Shown in pieces: positions 44,056 to 55,957 of a DNA stretch of 64,000 nt (position 1 is its first letter; each line of letters begins with the position of its first letter). The DNA comes from Bisporella sp. PMI_857 (taxonomy: Eukaryota; Ascomycota; Leotiomycetes; Helotiales; Helotiaceae): NCBI GenBank assembly GCA_021307315.1, contig JAJSPD010000045.1, positions 248,001-312,000 of the forward strand. Reading direction: 5' to 3'. A model generated the notes under the pieces. That model saw nothing but the letters and a program-made list of their open reading frames with translations, was not told where the DNA came from and did no database searches. A program made the position numbers and the translations under genes.

Positions 44056-46541
44056 ATGTCGGGCTTCCTGAACAAATTCAAGGGGACGTCCTCGGTCAGT
44101 TTTGCTCGATTTTCATCATCTGCGAAATGCGCGATTGCAAAGGGTTCGAAAATAGGGCATGGGAATATCTTTACTAACGGAAGAAATAGGGAGCTACGAG
44201 TCCTGGGGACCCAAAGTCTCCTTCGAAAAATAAGAACAATGCAGAGCCAGAACCAGAGATCACCCCGCTCATGAAGATGCTGCAAAATGCCGGGCCGCTC
44301 AGGAATGACGGGAGCGATAAGTTCTTTGGAATGGAAAATGTAGGTTGCTCCAAAACGATTCACCAATTGAACTTAGCTGACGGCATCTAGTTTGGCAATA
44401 CATGGTTTGTGACAATGTGCTGCCAGAATCTCTAGCTGATTTTTTACAGTTACTGCAATTCCATAATGCAGACCTTATTTTACTCGACACCGTTCCGAGA
44501 GCACGTCGTCTCATATCCACCACATTCCCCGTACGATACCCCGAATGGACTACCGAAACTATCTATGCCATCAATCAGACCTCCGCCAGTGACAGCGAAT
44601 GGAAACGCAACATCACCGACGAAGACAAAAGTATCCGCGTCGGAAGCTATGAAGAAACGGACACAGATAAATGCCGGCCAGATTGTGCCACCAGGCCCTG
44701 GACAGCGGCCGGAAGATAAACCGGATTCGCCAGAATACAAGAAGAAGCATGCTATGCTTGCTGGACCCGTGCTGGATATAACATACACTAATGCAACAAA
44801 CTATGGAATGGAAGAGTCGACGTTCACTGCCATGAAGGACATATTTATGGCTCTGATTGCGCACCCTGCACGATCGGGAGTGCTCAGCCCTGCACGATTT
44901 CTGGAGATCTTTAAGCGAGACAACGAAATGTTTCGAACGTCTATGCACCAAGATGCCCATGAATTCTATGGATTAGTTCTCAATGCGGTAATAAACAATG
45001 TCGAAGACAATGCGCAAAGAGTAAGAGAGCTGGAGCCACCCCGGACTGAGGAGGGACTGGTTCAAGGACTGAAAGATGCAGTAACTTATGCGGCAGATTC
45101 AATGGGTTTGGGCGCTGGAGCGCGGTCGCCAGGAACTGGCTGGGTTCACGATATTTTCGAAGGAGTCTTGACATCGGAGACGAAATGCTTGACCTGCGAA
45201 ACTGCATCTCAGCGCGACGAAACCTTTCTAGATCTATCTATTGACTTGGACAATCATTCATCAGTATCATCTTGCTTAAGGAAGTTCTCCGCTGAGGAGA
45301 TGTTATGCGAACGGAACAAGTTCCATTGCGATAGCTGTGGTGGCCTACAGGAGGCTGAGAAACGGATGAAAATCAAAAGGCTGCCGAAGATTCTGACACT
45401 GCACTTGAAGAGATTCAAGTACTCAGACGATATGACACGTTTGACGAAGCTCTTTCACCGGGTCGTGTATCCGTACCACCTTCGAATGTTCAACACGACA
45501 GATGATGCTGAAGATCCGGATCGATTGTACGAGCTTTACGCCGTAGTTGTACACATTGGCTCCAATGCGTTCCATGGTCATTATGTCTCCATTATCAAGA
45601 CACAAGACCGTGGCTGGTTGCTGTTTGATGATGAAATGGTGGAACCGGTGGATAAGCATTACGTGCGAAACTTCTTTGGTGACAAGCCTGGCCAAGCGTG
45701 CGCATATGTGCTTTTCTATCAGGAGACGACTGAAGAGGCCATGCGGAAGGAGATGGAGTCTGAAGGCTTGGCTCAAGTTGCGTTGGCGTCGCAAGAAGCT
45801 GAGCTGGCTCAAGGCCACCTGCAACAATCTAATGGCACCTATCCTGCATCTGTTTCTAAGCAGGCTAGCCTTCCCGCTACGCCAGAGGAGCAAGAGGAGT
45901 TTGTGTCTCTCGACAATGTCATCTCCACGCCATTACCAATATCACAGAATACCGCAACGGTTCCGCTTCTGTCTTCTCCTACGTCAGAACCAGCCTCCAA
46001 AGTAAAGACCAAGGAAGATAAGGCACGCGCGCAAAAAGAGATCAAAGAGTCCAAAGAAGCCGAAAAAGCAAAGAAGGCAGCCGAAAAAGCAGCTGAGAAG
46101 GAAAAGGCAAAAGCCGAGGAGAAGCGGCTGAAGGAAGTTCAAGCAGCAAGGAAAGAAGAGCTCAAAGCCCGAGAAGAAGAGGCGAAGAGGGTCATTGCGT
46201 TAAGCAAACAGACCGCTGCGGAAGAAGAAGAAAAGCGTAAAAAGGAGGCTGCTGGAAACGGCGTACCTGCACGTGCATCTACGTTCGCAGAACCAAATGG
46301 CCAACTAGAGAAGGAAAAGGGCTTCATGGGTAGCCTGTCGAGGAGCCATAGAGGAAGCAAGAGTATGAGCCGGAAGAGCTTTGGGTTCCTAGGAAGCAAA
46401 GAGTCGAAGGCTTCGGGAAGCGGCGATACCGCTGTTGAAGGGGAATCAGGGCCACAGACACCAGAGAAGAACCAAAAGCCTCCTAAGGAAAGATTTAGCT
46501 TCAATTTAGGACGGAAAAAGAGTAGCCTCATGAATCCATGA
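44056..46541 (+). CDS. creB: Ubiquitin carboxyl-terminal hydrolase, CreB-type (USP12/46 family)
   Basis: Exons 44056-44094, 44190-44339, 44391-44404 (14 nt) and 44450-46541 give 764 residues. It is a cysteine deubiquitinase; the Aspergillus homologue CreB works with the WD40 protein CreC in carbon catabolite repression. The N-terminus [20 protein letters not shown] and the Cys box [20 protein letters not shown] (catalytic Cys68) match the family. Two CxxC zinc pairs are present ([29 protein letters not shown]). The His box is [13 protein letters not shown] with the following [12 protein letters not shown]. The last 220 residues include a long charged coiled coil ([20 protein letters not shown] and on) and a Ser/Arg/Lys-rich tail, as in CreB. 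A micro-exon carries FGNTC. Confidence 0.93.
44391..44404 (+). other. 14-nt micro-exon with the catalytic cysteine codon split
   Basis: TTTGGCAATACATG, bounded by CATCTAG and GTTTGT. It encodes Phe-Gly-Asn-Thr and the first two bases of Cys68, completed by T44450. Confidence 0.85.
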
Positions 46542-47154
46542 TGGTAAGCTGACATTTGCGACGAAGGAGTACATTGGTCGGACATTTGTTAATTTGGAGA
46601 AGAGAGACCGAGAGGTCATGTAGTATATGGACTGCATATGAAGCTATTTCCAGTGGCAAGGGGAAAACGACAGTGAGCTTGAAAAGCTCATGCGGATACT
46701 AGGAGTTAAATTTTGGGGCGTGGGCATCCTCCCATGAATCATATTTTGAATGACATATATAAAGCATGGCATGGGTGGACGTCCGTCAGATAGCGACTTC
46801 AAATAACGTCTATAGCGATCGATCTACAAGCGGTTGCACTCTTCTTTCAAAACCGTGAATCTTGTGCGTAAGTAAGAACTCGAATCTGGGTATCTTCTTT
46901 AATTCTCCCAAAGCCTCTAATACGGAACACCCATTTCGAGCCAAGAGTTTCTCACACACCCAAATCACCGCACCAAACGCCATGCCATGCTAATCTCGAA
47001 TATTTCCCTCCCCAAGTATCGTGATACACCTTTGTTTTTCACGTCGGGACCCCGTATGATACAAATTCCATCCGCGACCCTGGCCCAAGGCTTCCTTTCT
47101 TCCCATCGCTTCTTGACCCGATCTCCTGCTTCTGCGTATGGCATACGCCCCAAA
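46542..47154. other. Intergenic spacer between convergent creB and YOS1
   Basis: No gene or repeat recognised in about 610 bp between two 3' ends. Confidence 0.5.
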
Positions 47155-47669
47155 CTACCCAAGCAGCAGCTCATAAACTATAATCACGATATTGATCCCT
47201 ATCAGCGGTACTACACATAACAGCGTCAGCCTACTACCCCCAAATCAAAACCCGCCTCCCTTCCCATTCCCATCCCCCCGTTTTTCTTTTTGTCCCTCGA
47301 TAACATCCAATGTTTATGATAAAACGAAGGAAATTAGAAGGACAGAAAGAGCCGGGGGGGAGAAAGAAAGAAAGAAATAAAGAGCACGTACTCCTCATGA
47401 GCGTCCGCACGCTCGCAACGAGATTTACGAGCTTCCCCTTGACGCCCACGTCCTGTCCCTGCGCGCCGAACCCGGGGTCCTGCAGCGTGGAGGACCAGCC
47501 GACGCGCGCGAGGAAGCGGTCTTCGCTGAGGATCGCGATGGCGTTTATGAGGAGGATGGAGACTTTTGGGTGCGTTTGCGTTAGCTGGGATATTCTCCGG
47601 GGGGGAGGGGAGGAAAGGGGAGGTTAGAGGCATACTGTAAATTAGGTTTCCGAAGGCGAAGAACATCAT
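47155..47669 (-). CDS. YOS1: YOS1/IER3IP1-like ER-Golgi transport membrane protein
   Basis: Exons (minus) 47669-47636, 47562-47392 and 47210-47155 give 86 residues. It is a component of the Yip1-Yif1 complex for COPII transport between ER and Golgi. The spliced protein starts MMFFAFGNLIYISILLINAI, has AILSEDRFLARVGW, GVKGKLVNLVASVRTLMR, then IPLIGINIVIIVYELLLG at the C-terminus: two hydrophobic segments with the family's 'SVRTLMRIPLI' junction. Length equals the yeast and human proteins (about 82-87). The last intron (47211-47391, 181 nt) is long for this window and contains a GAAA-type simple repeat on the plus strand. Met2 (47666) is an equally possible start. Easily missed because all exons are tiny. 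Confidence 0.92.
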
Positions 47670-47997
47670 ATTTGCGGTTTTTAGGGGGTGAGTTTTTAGG
47701 GGGTGAGGAAATTGCTGCGCGGTGTGAGGTGGGTTGTGGTTTTTTTCAGAGGTTTGGTGGTTTGTGAGCTCAAGACAGATTTCATTGGCGTCAGCCTTGT
47801 GGAGTGAGGCTGGTGGTCTTGGCGTGGTGATCTCCCTTGATATGTGAAACTTGATCTCCATCTGTCCTCCTCAAAATTTCACCCTGGGGAATATATCATA
47901 GCAATTTTCTATTTCGGATTAAGTCATGTGATTGAATTTTAAGTCAATACTCATTTCTTTCGATAAGCATTGGATCTACGCCCTTGGGGAACTCAAG
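47670..47997. promoter_or_regulatory. 328-bp divergent promoter of YOS1 and ALG12
   Basis: The two start codons point away from each other with 328 bp between. No classical TATA box; G/T-rich near YOS1 and AT-rich near ALG12. Shared regulation of two early-secretory genes is possible. Confidence 0.5.
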
Positions 47998-49661
47998 ATG
48001 TTGGGGCTTGTTATTCCGGTCTTGATTATACTGCACCTCATAGCAGCACCCTACACCAAGGTTGAGGAATCGTTCAATATCCAAGCGACCCATGACATTG
48101 CGCTTCATGGGCTCAACCTGACATCTCAAAACTTCGACCATATAACCTTTCCCGGCGCCGTTCCACGCAGCTTCATCGGCGCAAGCCTTCTTGCCTTGAC
48201 CTCGAAGCCAATCCTCTCTCTTCTTGGAGATGAGTTTAGGGAGAGATATGCGCAGCATGTCGCCCGTGGGCTTTTGGGGCTGGGTAATGCCGGAGCATTG
48301 CTGTATTTCAAAGGTAGCTTGGAGAAGAGATTCGGAAAGGATGTTAGCCGATGGTTCGTGATATTGTTGGGTAGTCAGTTCCATGTGCTGTACTATGCGA
48401 GCCGAACGTTGCCGAATATGTTTGCTTTTGGCCTGAGTATGTTTTTTAAACTCATTCCCTGATTATATTTGCGGAAAACTGACTGTGCCCAGCCACGATC
48501 GCATTAGGTTCAATATCACCTAATGTCCAAATCTCCCTCCTCGTTGCTGCAGGCGTGATCTTCCGTTCTGAGATCGCCATCTTGTTGGCCACTACCCTCA
48601 TATATGAGCTTTCCATCACGGCACAACCGAAGCAGTTCATTCTATCTACCATCAAGACTGGCATCTTGGCTGGCATTGCATCTTTAGCACTTACGATCGG
48701 CGTTGATTCCTATTTTTGGCAATATCAGCTCTGGCCAGAGCTCTCAGGCTTCATATTCAACGTGCTCCATGGAAACTCTTCAGACTGGGGAACTTCCCCC
48801 TTTCACTCCTATTTCACCAACTTCTTGCCACGACTCCTTATGAACCCACTCACCCTCCTCTTAATTCCATTCTCTTTGTACCTACCCACATACCGGACCG
48901 CGGCGACGAGGCTGGCTGTCCCAAGTCTAGCTTATGTTGCGATATACAGTATCCAGCCACATAAGGAATCACGTTTCATTATTTATGTTGTACCGCCACT
49001 CACGGGTGTCGCTGCGCTGTCCGCAAGCTATCTATTTACCCGTCGCAGCAAATCTTTAATTTACGGTTTTTCGTCTCTCGTCCTGATTCTCTCCGTCTTC
49101 GCCTCCTTCTTGGCATCAACACTGCTCCTCACAATTTCGTCACTTAACTATCCCGGAGGCGAGGCTCTAACGCTTTTGAACACCCATCTTCGCTCAAATC
49201 CTCCCTCCGCACCAGTCAGCATACATATGGACGTTTTGTCATGCATGACAGGCGTTACCAGATTTCAACAAGAAACTTCTGGTCTTCCACATGTCTCATA
49301 CGATAAAACGGAAAACGCGACCACCCTCCTCGAGCCTGGCTTCTGGACGCAATTCGACTATGCAATCATGGAAGAGCCTGGTTTGGCTATTGGTGCGTGG
49401 GAACCTATCGGTGTTGTGTATGCTTACAGTGGTATTGAACTCTTGAAGCCGGGACAGGGACTGGGAAAAGACGAGGAATTGGAATTAGCAAAAGGTGGGG
49501 ATGTCGAGTTGGAAAAAGGGGAAAGTGTAGAGTTGAGCAAGTACAGGGGCTTAAGTGAGGGTTTGGCATGGATCAGGCAGAGGGTTCGGACTGTGAGTCG
49601 TGGATGGTGGATTGGGCCGAGAATGCACGAGAAGGTATGGGTTCTTAGAAGGATTAGATAA
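47998..49661 (+). CDS. ALG12: ALG12, dolichyl-P-mannose alpha-1,6-mannosyltransferase (GT22)
   Basis: Exons 47998-48436 and 48493-49661 give 535 residues. It adds the eighth mannose to the lipid-linked Man7GlcNAc2 oligosaccharide in the ER lumen. The N-terminus [20 protein letters not shown] followed by [13 protein letters not shown] is the GT22 signature (Asp/Glu in the first luminal loop: [10 protein letters not shown]), then [34 protein letters not shown] is the conserved HKExRF motif of GT22. Multiple transmembrane helices follow throughout. The C-terminal 60 residues contain a Glu/Lys-rich insert ([20 protein letters not shown]) not typical of the family core. ALG9 and GPI-mannosyltransferases share the fold, but KVEESFN with [13 protein letters not shown] points to ALG12. 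The N-terminus starts at 47998; the frame upstream of it has no Met. Confidence 0.9.
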
Positions 49662-49942
49662 TTCTGAAAGAACTATGACTTTACAATTTCAAGATGCGAC
49701 TGTGCGACTTGCAGGTATGATTTATGATTGTCTTGAGATATGCGTGGTTCATTTGGGCTGGGTGAGAAGCAACCCATGAGCACAACATGGAAAGGTAGTC
49801 GATGTTGGTATCCAAATAGATGCTTTTGTATAAAACCTTTCAACTATAATCTAAATTAATCAAGAAGATTGAGACTTGATATCCAGGCTGTGAAGTAGAA
49901 GTGGCTACAAAGAAGCTAGTCCAACTTCTTATTCGTAGTACT

Positions 49943-50551
49943 CTAGTCTCTTCTCCAGCTGCTCACAATATACGCATCCCAAAATAAAACAAATACTCCT
50001 TTAAAAAGCCTCACGAATAGCCAATACACCCTCAATCCAAAAGGCCAAAACATAAACTTGCTAGAGTACCTGTCAGCTTCAAGTAAATACATCATGCTTA
50101 GCATTGTTATGTTGAACTGAAAACTCACCAAGGAATAAGAAACCACCAAGCATTCAGCGGGCTTCTAAGAAGCTTTCGTCTATCGATGGTGTGTATGGTT
50201 CTGATCATGTCCGTAAAACACCTCGTCGAACTCCTGAAGCCGTCCTGACATGTCATTTGTTGCCGAAGCGGTGCTTCTCTGGCCCCAGTACAAAGGCGAT
50301 GACGATTGGAACTGCTTGTTGTCAAGGTAGTCTTCGACCTGCTGGTTCGCAGGGTCGTTTGCGTTGTAGTTGTTGGTCGAGGCGCTGTTGTCGTTGTGCC
50401 TGCTCGTGCGAAGGCTTGTTAATGCGGTGATGGTTGAGGTGTGAGAAGGGAATAGAAGGGGGAGTATGGGCGGAGAAAATGGGCAGACATACTTTTGCTT
50501 GTGCTTTTTTCCACTTGGTGCTTGCCGGGAGAAGTGCTTACTTCCTGCCAT
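49943..50551 (-). CDS. Small hypothetical gene with two possible 3' ends
   Basis: ATG 50551; exon 1 50551-50493 (MAGSKHFSRQAPSGKKHKQ), exon 2 from 50414. Reading exon 2 through to its stop at 50180 gives 97 residues ending FYGHDQNHTHHR. Alternatively, splicing 50249-50180 (donor GTCAGG, acceptor GATAG, the stop codon itself being the acceptor) joins exons 50179-50129 and 50069-49943 in frame and gives 133 residues with a strongly hydrophobic tail (SPLNAWWFLIPW, then FWPFGLRVYWLFVRLFKGVF). The 3' exons can also stand alone from ATG 50208 (68 aa). Frames fit for all three. No family recognised. The tail looks membrane-inserted, and the central Asn/Gln/Ser-rich part is disordered. Confidence 0.5.
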
Positions 50552-51577
50552 GGTGAAGGGTTTGAGATGCAGACCTTGATGGGGGGTGTTGGGAGTAGGT
50601 CGAGGCACAAGAGTGAAAGAAGTATGCTAGAAGCAGAGTGGCAATAAGGAGAACTGCGAGATAGATGATTGAAAGATGGGTTGAATGCCACTTGAGAATT
50701 CTTATGGAGAGGTTGACATTGGAGAGAGAAGGGACATATATATATGAAGAGTAGAAGAATATTGGTTTGGAATTCTTAGCCCTTGGATTTGCTCTGAAAT
50801 TAGATTCGCTTTAGAGTTGTTATCTGAGCCAGAATCTGGTCTATACCACAATTTGTTGTTACCGATTTTGGTCAGGAGAAGGCGAGCCACCTTACGTAGG
50901 CGAGGATGATGTCCCCCGAACCAAAACCCGGCCGCATCAAGAAATTGTGCCCAAATTCTGCTCGGGAAGGGGGGGGGGGAAGGGCTATAATGCTGTTGCT
51001 ATATCCTAAACGAGAATCCGAACCTGGCAAAATATTTTGTGCATCCGATTCTTGTCAGGAGAGAGCCTTCCTAAGCGAGGTTTGTTGCCAAGAAAAGGCA
51101 ACCAGACCAAATTCACACAGGCTGTCCAAAATCTGCCCAGCCACTTTGTTTCAGCAGATTTTGGAGTTCTCCACTCAGAATTCTAGAATAAGGGCCTGGT
51201 GCTGCATGGTCACGGATCCTTGTTATAGTAGTTCAGGGATCCGAAATCTGGCCGCAGATGTTCAGGCCAACTCAAGCTGTGTCCAAAATCTGGTGGCGCA
51301 TGGGCGAGGCTGGCACTCTTACCTTGACATGAAATATTTTTACGACTCCAAGTTTCTTCTACTTAAGATCGCTCTTTCTTAAGCTTAAGTAAATCTCTCG
51401 CAACCTTAGTACGCGGTTCTATGTTGGTAGTGTTGTTAAACCAGGATCACGTGAACTTTTATTATCTTTGGATTCTACCAGCTCCTTCCGCCCAAAAGTC
51501 TTGAACATTCTTTCCAAAAATAGAGGACTCTGTCTTCCTTCTGCTCGATATAGTCTATCCCATCCTATTGACCTACA
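50552..51577. other. Intergenic region with degenerate tandem repeat
   Basis: Contains the repeat tract at 50828-51313. A 158-codon open frame across it is not protein-like. 51380-51577 is the leader of the Clr5-ankyrin gene. Confidence 0.5.
50828..51313. repeat. Degenerate repeat, about three diverged copies
   Basis: Shared blocks include GATTTTGGTCAGGAGAAGGC (50866) versus GATTCTTGTCAGGAGAGAGC (51047), both followed by a 'C..TACGTAGGCGAGG / C..TAAGCGAGG' segment, and GTCCAAAATCTG occurring near 51123 and 51279. Spacing is about 180 bp. Boundaries are approximate. Confidence 0.5.
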
Positions 51578-54500
51578 ATGGATCAGACAGCGAAGATCAA
51601 CTGGGAGCGGGTTGAGACCGTCATCAGAACACTGTACTTGGAACAAGATTTAAGCCTCCCGAAGCTCATGAAGGAAATGGAAGAGAAATATGATTTCAAG
51701 GCTACGTAAGTTCTCATAGTTCTCTTGTTTCGTGGTTCATAGCTGAGAGCAAGAAGAAAATATCAATATGAATCGCAATTCAAGAAATGGGATATCCGGA
51801 AGTATCGCACAGCACAAGAATGGAGGATTGTATCTCAGAAAGTCACAAAACGAAAACGGGAGCAAAAAGAGACTGAAGTGATACTGAATGGCATATCAAT
51901 CAATTCGAAGAAACTCAGAAAGGAGATTTTACGTCATCGTCCTTCGCTGATACAAAGTAAAACATCTCAAGGTATGTTACTTCAGATCCTCATCCATTAT
52001 TGAGTCTGACCGTAAAAGAAGAGCAATCACCCTCAACACCTGAAGGGTTTATCATCCGCACTCCTCCACCAGTGGTCATAGCAACATCACCATTATCAAC
52101 AGAGTTCTGCCGCTCTCATCATCAACCTCCACATATGCGCCATTTTGTTCTGAACTCTCTTCCTTTTAATCAGGTCAACTCTTCACTCAATCGTATAGGT
52201 AAGTAAATATTATAATTGTAGATGCATATCACAACATCTATTTGTGACATGCAGCTCAAGACGGGGTGTACCACAAAGATCCGTTGCAAATACACTCTCA
52301 ATGTGTCGTGGTTCATGGCATGCTTAACCCCAGGGTTATACCGTTGAGTAAGGCTTCTCTGGAGGAACTAGTGTGATATTATTGACCACACACTAGATCT
52401 CCAACCGGATCAGCTTCACAGCCTCGTCAATATATCAAGTTTTTGACACATTGAGCTAGCACTTTGCCCAGATTTTGACCCAAAAGACAGAGCTCTACTA
52501 ATACTTATCTCACAGATATGCCCTTTATATCTTCACTAGAAAACGGAAGTTGGGACTCCGTACATTCCTCAGAGCCAATTCAATCAAGTGTCCTTAAAGC
52601 ATTAGCAAGAAGCAATGGAGATGATATATCTATATCTTGCGGTGGAATTATCCAAGCCGTCCTGCCTGACGACCTATTTCCTCGCGATAATACAGTCCCC
52701 AGCCTGGCGATATCACACCAAGAGCCGTCTTCCAATCTACAATTCTTGAAATTAACAATATACCTTATCTCAAATAATTTTCTCCCGTCCACGGAAGGCA
52801 TCACCAAGAAAGTTTATAGATGGATCAAACGGTCTGTGAACGCTGGTCTGATGGAATATCTGCTCTCAATTGGCGGTCCCACTGTTGAAGCCTTGATAGA
52901 GAGCTTATTTCGACTTTCCATCTACGAAGGGGATTATCGTACTGTCAAATTATTGATAAGGTTGGGTGTCAATCCCAATGAACAGATGAACTGGGAGAAT
53001 GGGTACGCACCACTTCACATAGCGTGTCAATTGCAAAATCTGGAATTGGTGAAAGTACTTATAGATGGAGGCGCAAAGGTTGATATTGCTATCGATCATG
53101 AAAGTTTTCAGTCGGACCTGTTGGCCGCCTTCAGGCTCTGCAACCCCATATTTGCACCAAAAGTGAATCCCGAGCTTGTCCAACTCCTGGTAGATGCTGG
53201 AGCTAGTGTGAATCCCGGCTTAGGCCAATCTCCTCTTGCCAAAGCCGTGGAATCGAGACAGGTACAAGTCGTCAATATTCTTGTTTCCGCTGGCGCGGAT
53301 GTGAATTATTGTATCGGCAACGGTTGGTCCACTACTACTCCACTCATTGCAGCTGTGAGGCTCCAAAGAGAGATTGCCGAAACAGATGTGATGGCCATGG
53401 TTCGGGTCCTGCTCAATGCTGGAGCGGATTGTCAAGCTGTGGCAACATGGGAAGGTGAAATCACCACTATTTTAGAAGCCGCGATGTATGGGGACAGCTT
53501 TCAACTGATTGAATTACTCCTTCAGAATGGTGCTCGCGTCACTGAAGGGGCCTTTGTTCGTGCTGTTTCCAAGTGTTCAGCTGAGATTGTAAAGCTAATG
53601 CTAACATTTGGTGGCCAAGTTACGGAAAGAGTGATCAAATGTGCAGTCGAGAGAGATTCTGAGTTGATGTTCTTTCTTTTAGATACGACAGATAGAGGAA
53701 ACAATGCTATTTGCAAGACCGCTGCCCTTATCAAGAGTATCGAGTGTTTGAACATGGGGTTGATTCTTCGCTTAGGTGAAGATGGAGCGCGGCTTAAAAA
53801 AGGCCCAGAGCTCGCAAATGCTATTCAAAAGGTTGCTCAAGCTGGTAACATCGACATACTTCATTTTCTCCTAGACGAGAAGTCCGGGTATCGAGCTAAG
53901 TCCCTGGAATATCTCGATGCAGCACTGTTAACTGCTGTGCAATATGACCGACATAATATTGTAGAATTGCTTCTTACATCAGGCGCCACCCCCAATAACA
54001 AGAGGTACCACCTGCCTCTCGAAAACAACCCATTATTGGCAGCGATTAAAAATAAAAATCTATGTCTGGCAAAGCGACTTCTGGATGTGGGAGCTGCAGT
54101 CAATGCAGATAAGAGTATTGACGAGTTTAATACTTACACAACGACTGTGCTGCCGGCTGTGGTCGAATGGGGAAACTATTCGCTGCTGCAAGATGTTATT
54201 GACGCAGGTGCTGAAATTGATGCTCCAGAGGAATTAAATGGTGACAATGGGCTCTATATAGCTGTGAAGAAGAGAGATGCACAATCTATAAAATTTCTGA
54301 TCGACGCTGGGGCTAATATCAACGCATCTGCCACTACAATATCTGGGAATACAGCACTTAAGGCTGCATGTGAGCTCAATGACCTTGAAATGGTCCGATA
54401 TCTTCTAAACCTTGGTGCTGATCCAGACGAATGGTCACTTCTGACTGCAATATCTGGTAGAGTGGACTTGGTACAAGCGATTCTCGCAGCCCGTTTACGC

Positions 54501-55349
54501 CGGTACAAAACTTATTCAAAAGGGTGGGGATGCGGCGCTTTGCAGTACGCCATCAGGCTGAAGAATGTTGCAATGGTCAGCTTGCTCCTCACAGAAGGGA
54601 TAGATTCCAACAGAATTATACGCAGCAAGCTTGGAAACACGATATTGACTTTGAGCTTTTCACCCATACACTATTTCCATCCAATGCTTGTAACCGGGGA
54701 GTCTGCCCTTGGATCCGCAATCAAATGTGATACGAATGAAGACCCATGGATTGTTGAGATGCTCTTGGGTGGTGGCGCGAACCCCAACAGCATTGTGAAT
54801 TCTGATAACCAAACGGCGCTTCTATTGGCGATAGATCAAAACAAGCCGGCACTGGTAAAAGTGCTGATAGCTGCGGGGGCTGTTGTAAGCCCAATCCTTC
54901 GATATGGCATTGAGCGAACCCCTTTGCAGCTTGCAGTCCAAAAAGGGAGGCTAGGCATTGTAAACATACTTTTGGATAATGGTGCCGATATTAACGCACC
55001 ACCGTACGACAGGTACGGTGCTACTGCACTTCAGTTCGCCGCCATTCATGGATACATCGGCACTGCGCAACTCCTGCTCCAACGAGGAGCTGACATTAAT
55101 GCTTTGCCAGCAAAGATTGGCGGCAGGACTGCGCTTGAAGCTGCCGCCGAGTATGGCCGTATTGACATGCTGCATTTTTTTCTCAGCGCTGGGGCACTAA
55201 CTTTTGGCACCGGTTTGTCGCAGTATAATAATGCGCGGGAACTAGCATTGAAGAATGGCCATCGTGCGGCTTGCCGTATGCTTGAGAAGCACAATATGGA
55301 CTTGATGGAAATTACCGAGCCTTGGGAAGATCTAGGGATGGGTATTTAG
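51578..55349 (+). CDS. Clr5-domain ankyrin-repeat protein, 1149 aa
   Basis: Exons 51578-51705, 51757-51971, 52019-52198, 52255-52347 and 52516-55349; all junctions are in frame. Residues 5-60 form a Clr5 domain (WERVETVIRTLYLEQDLSLP, then DFKATKYQYESQFKKWDIRK). A basic linker follows (VTKRKREQKETE), then about 140 low-complexity residues. From about residue 330 to 1130 there are roughly 18 ankyrin repeats, such as GYAPLHIACQLQNLELVKVL, TPLQLAVQKGRLGIVNILLD and TALQFAAIHGYIGTAQLLLQ. Ankyrin repeats bind partner proteins; Clr5 is a fungal module of unsettled function, so the role is unknown. The second exon has a NAGNAG acceptor (51753/51756) that would add one Arg. The 168-nt fourth intron is the least certain junction. 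Confidence 0.85.
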
Positions 55350-55957
55350 TTGTTCTTTTATAAGTTTGAATTTTAAGGCCCTGATATTGCCGATTATAAT
55401 GGCTTGCATCTCTCAGACTACCAATCCTTGATTTAAATTCCGAGAAGTGTACCGCTGTACCGATCTATCTGATAAGGCTAGACTATAATCTATGCGCCTA
55501 CCAATGATACTAATACTGTCATACTGTCATAGTGTTCAGAATCCTGGGAATAGAACTGGATGGCGGTTCAAAAATTCCCAATCGCATACATTTAATCAAT
55601 TTATCAGACATTAGACTAGAGTTGAGATGGTGCCTCGTATGTCGGCTTTCGATTATTTAGATCCACCCCACGAGAATCAGAGCTGTAATGAATTCAAAGC
55701 AACTTATCAGCCTAACCTAAAAGGACCCAAACGCCAGAAAAACATGACATACAAAGGCTCTAGACCACATGTTTGAGGCTTTTGCAGTCCTCAATAGTAC
55801 CCAGAAACTTATCTAAGTCCTATTACATAGTAGGTAAGTCCAACAACTATGGATCCAACTAATAAGTCCAAAACCACAAGGAACCAGCTTACACGGCCTG
55901 GTATCCACCTACTCAACGCGTGACGCATCTGGCCCTCCGTAGTCCAAATTAAATAAA

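Noticed and set aside
50906..51382. 158-codon plus-strand open frame
   Set aside because: It runs through the degenerate repeat tract, has irregular composition and no family resemblance.
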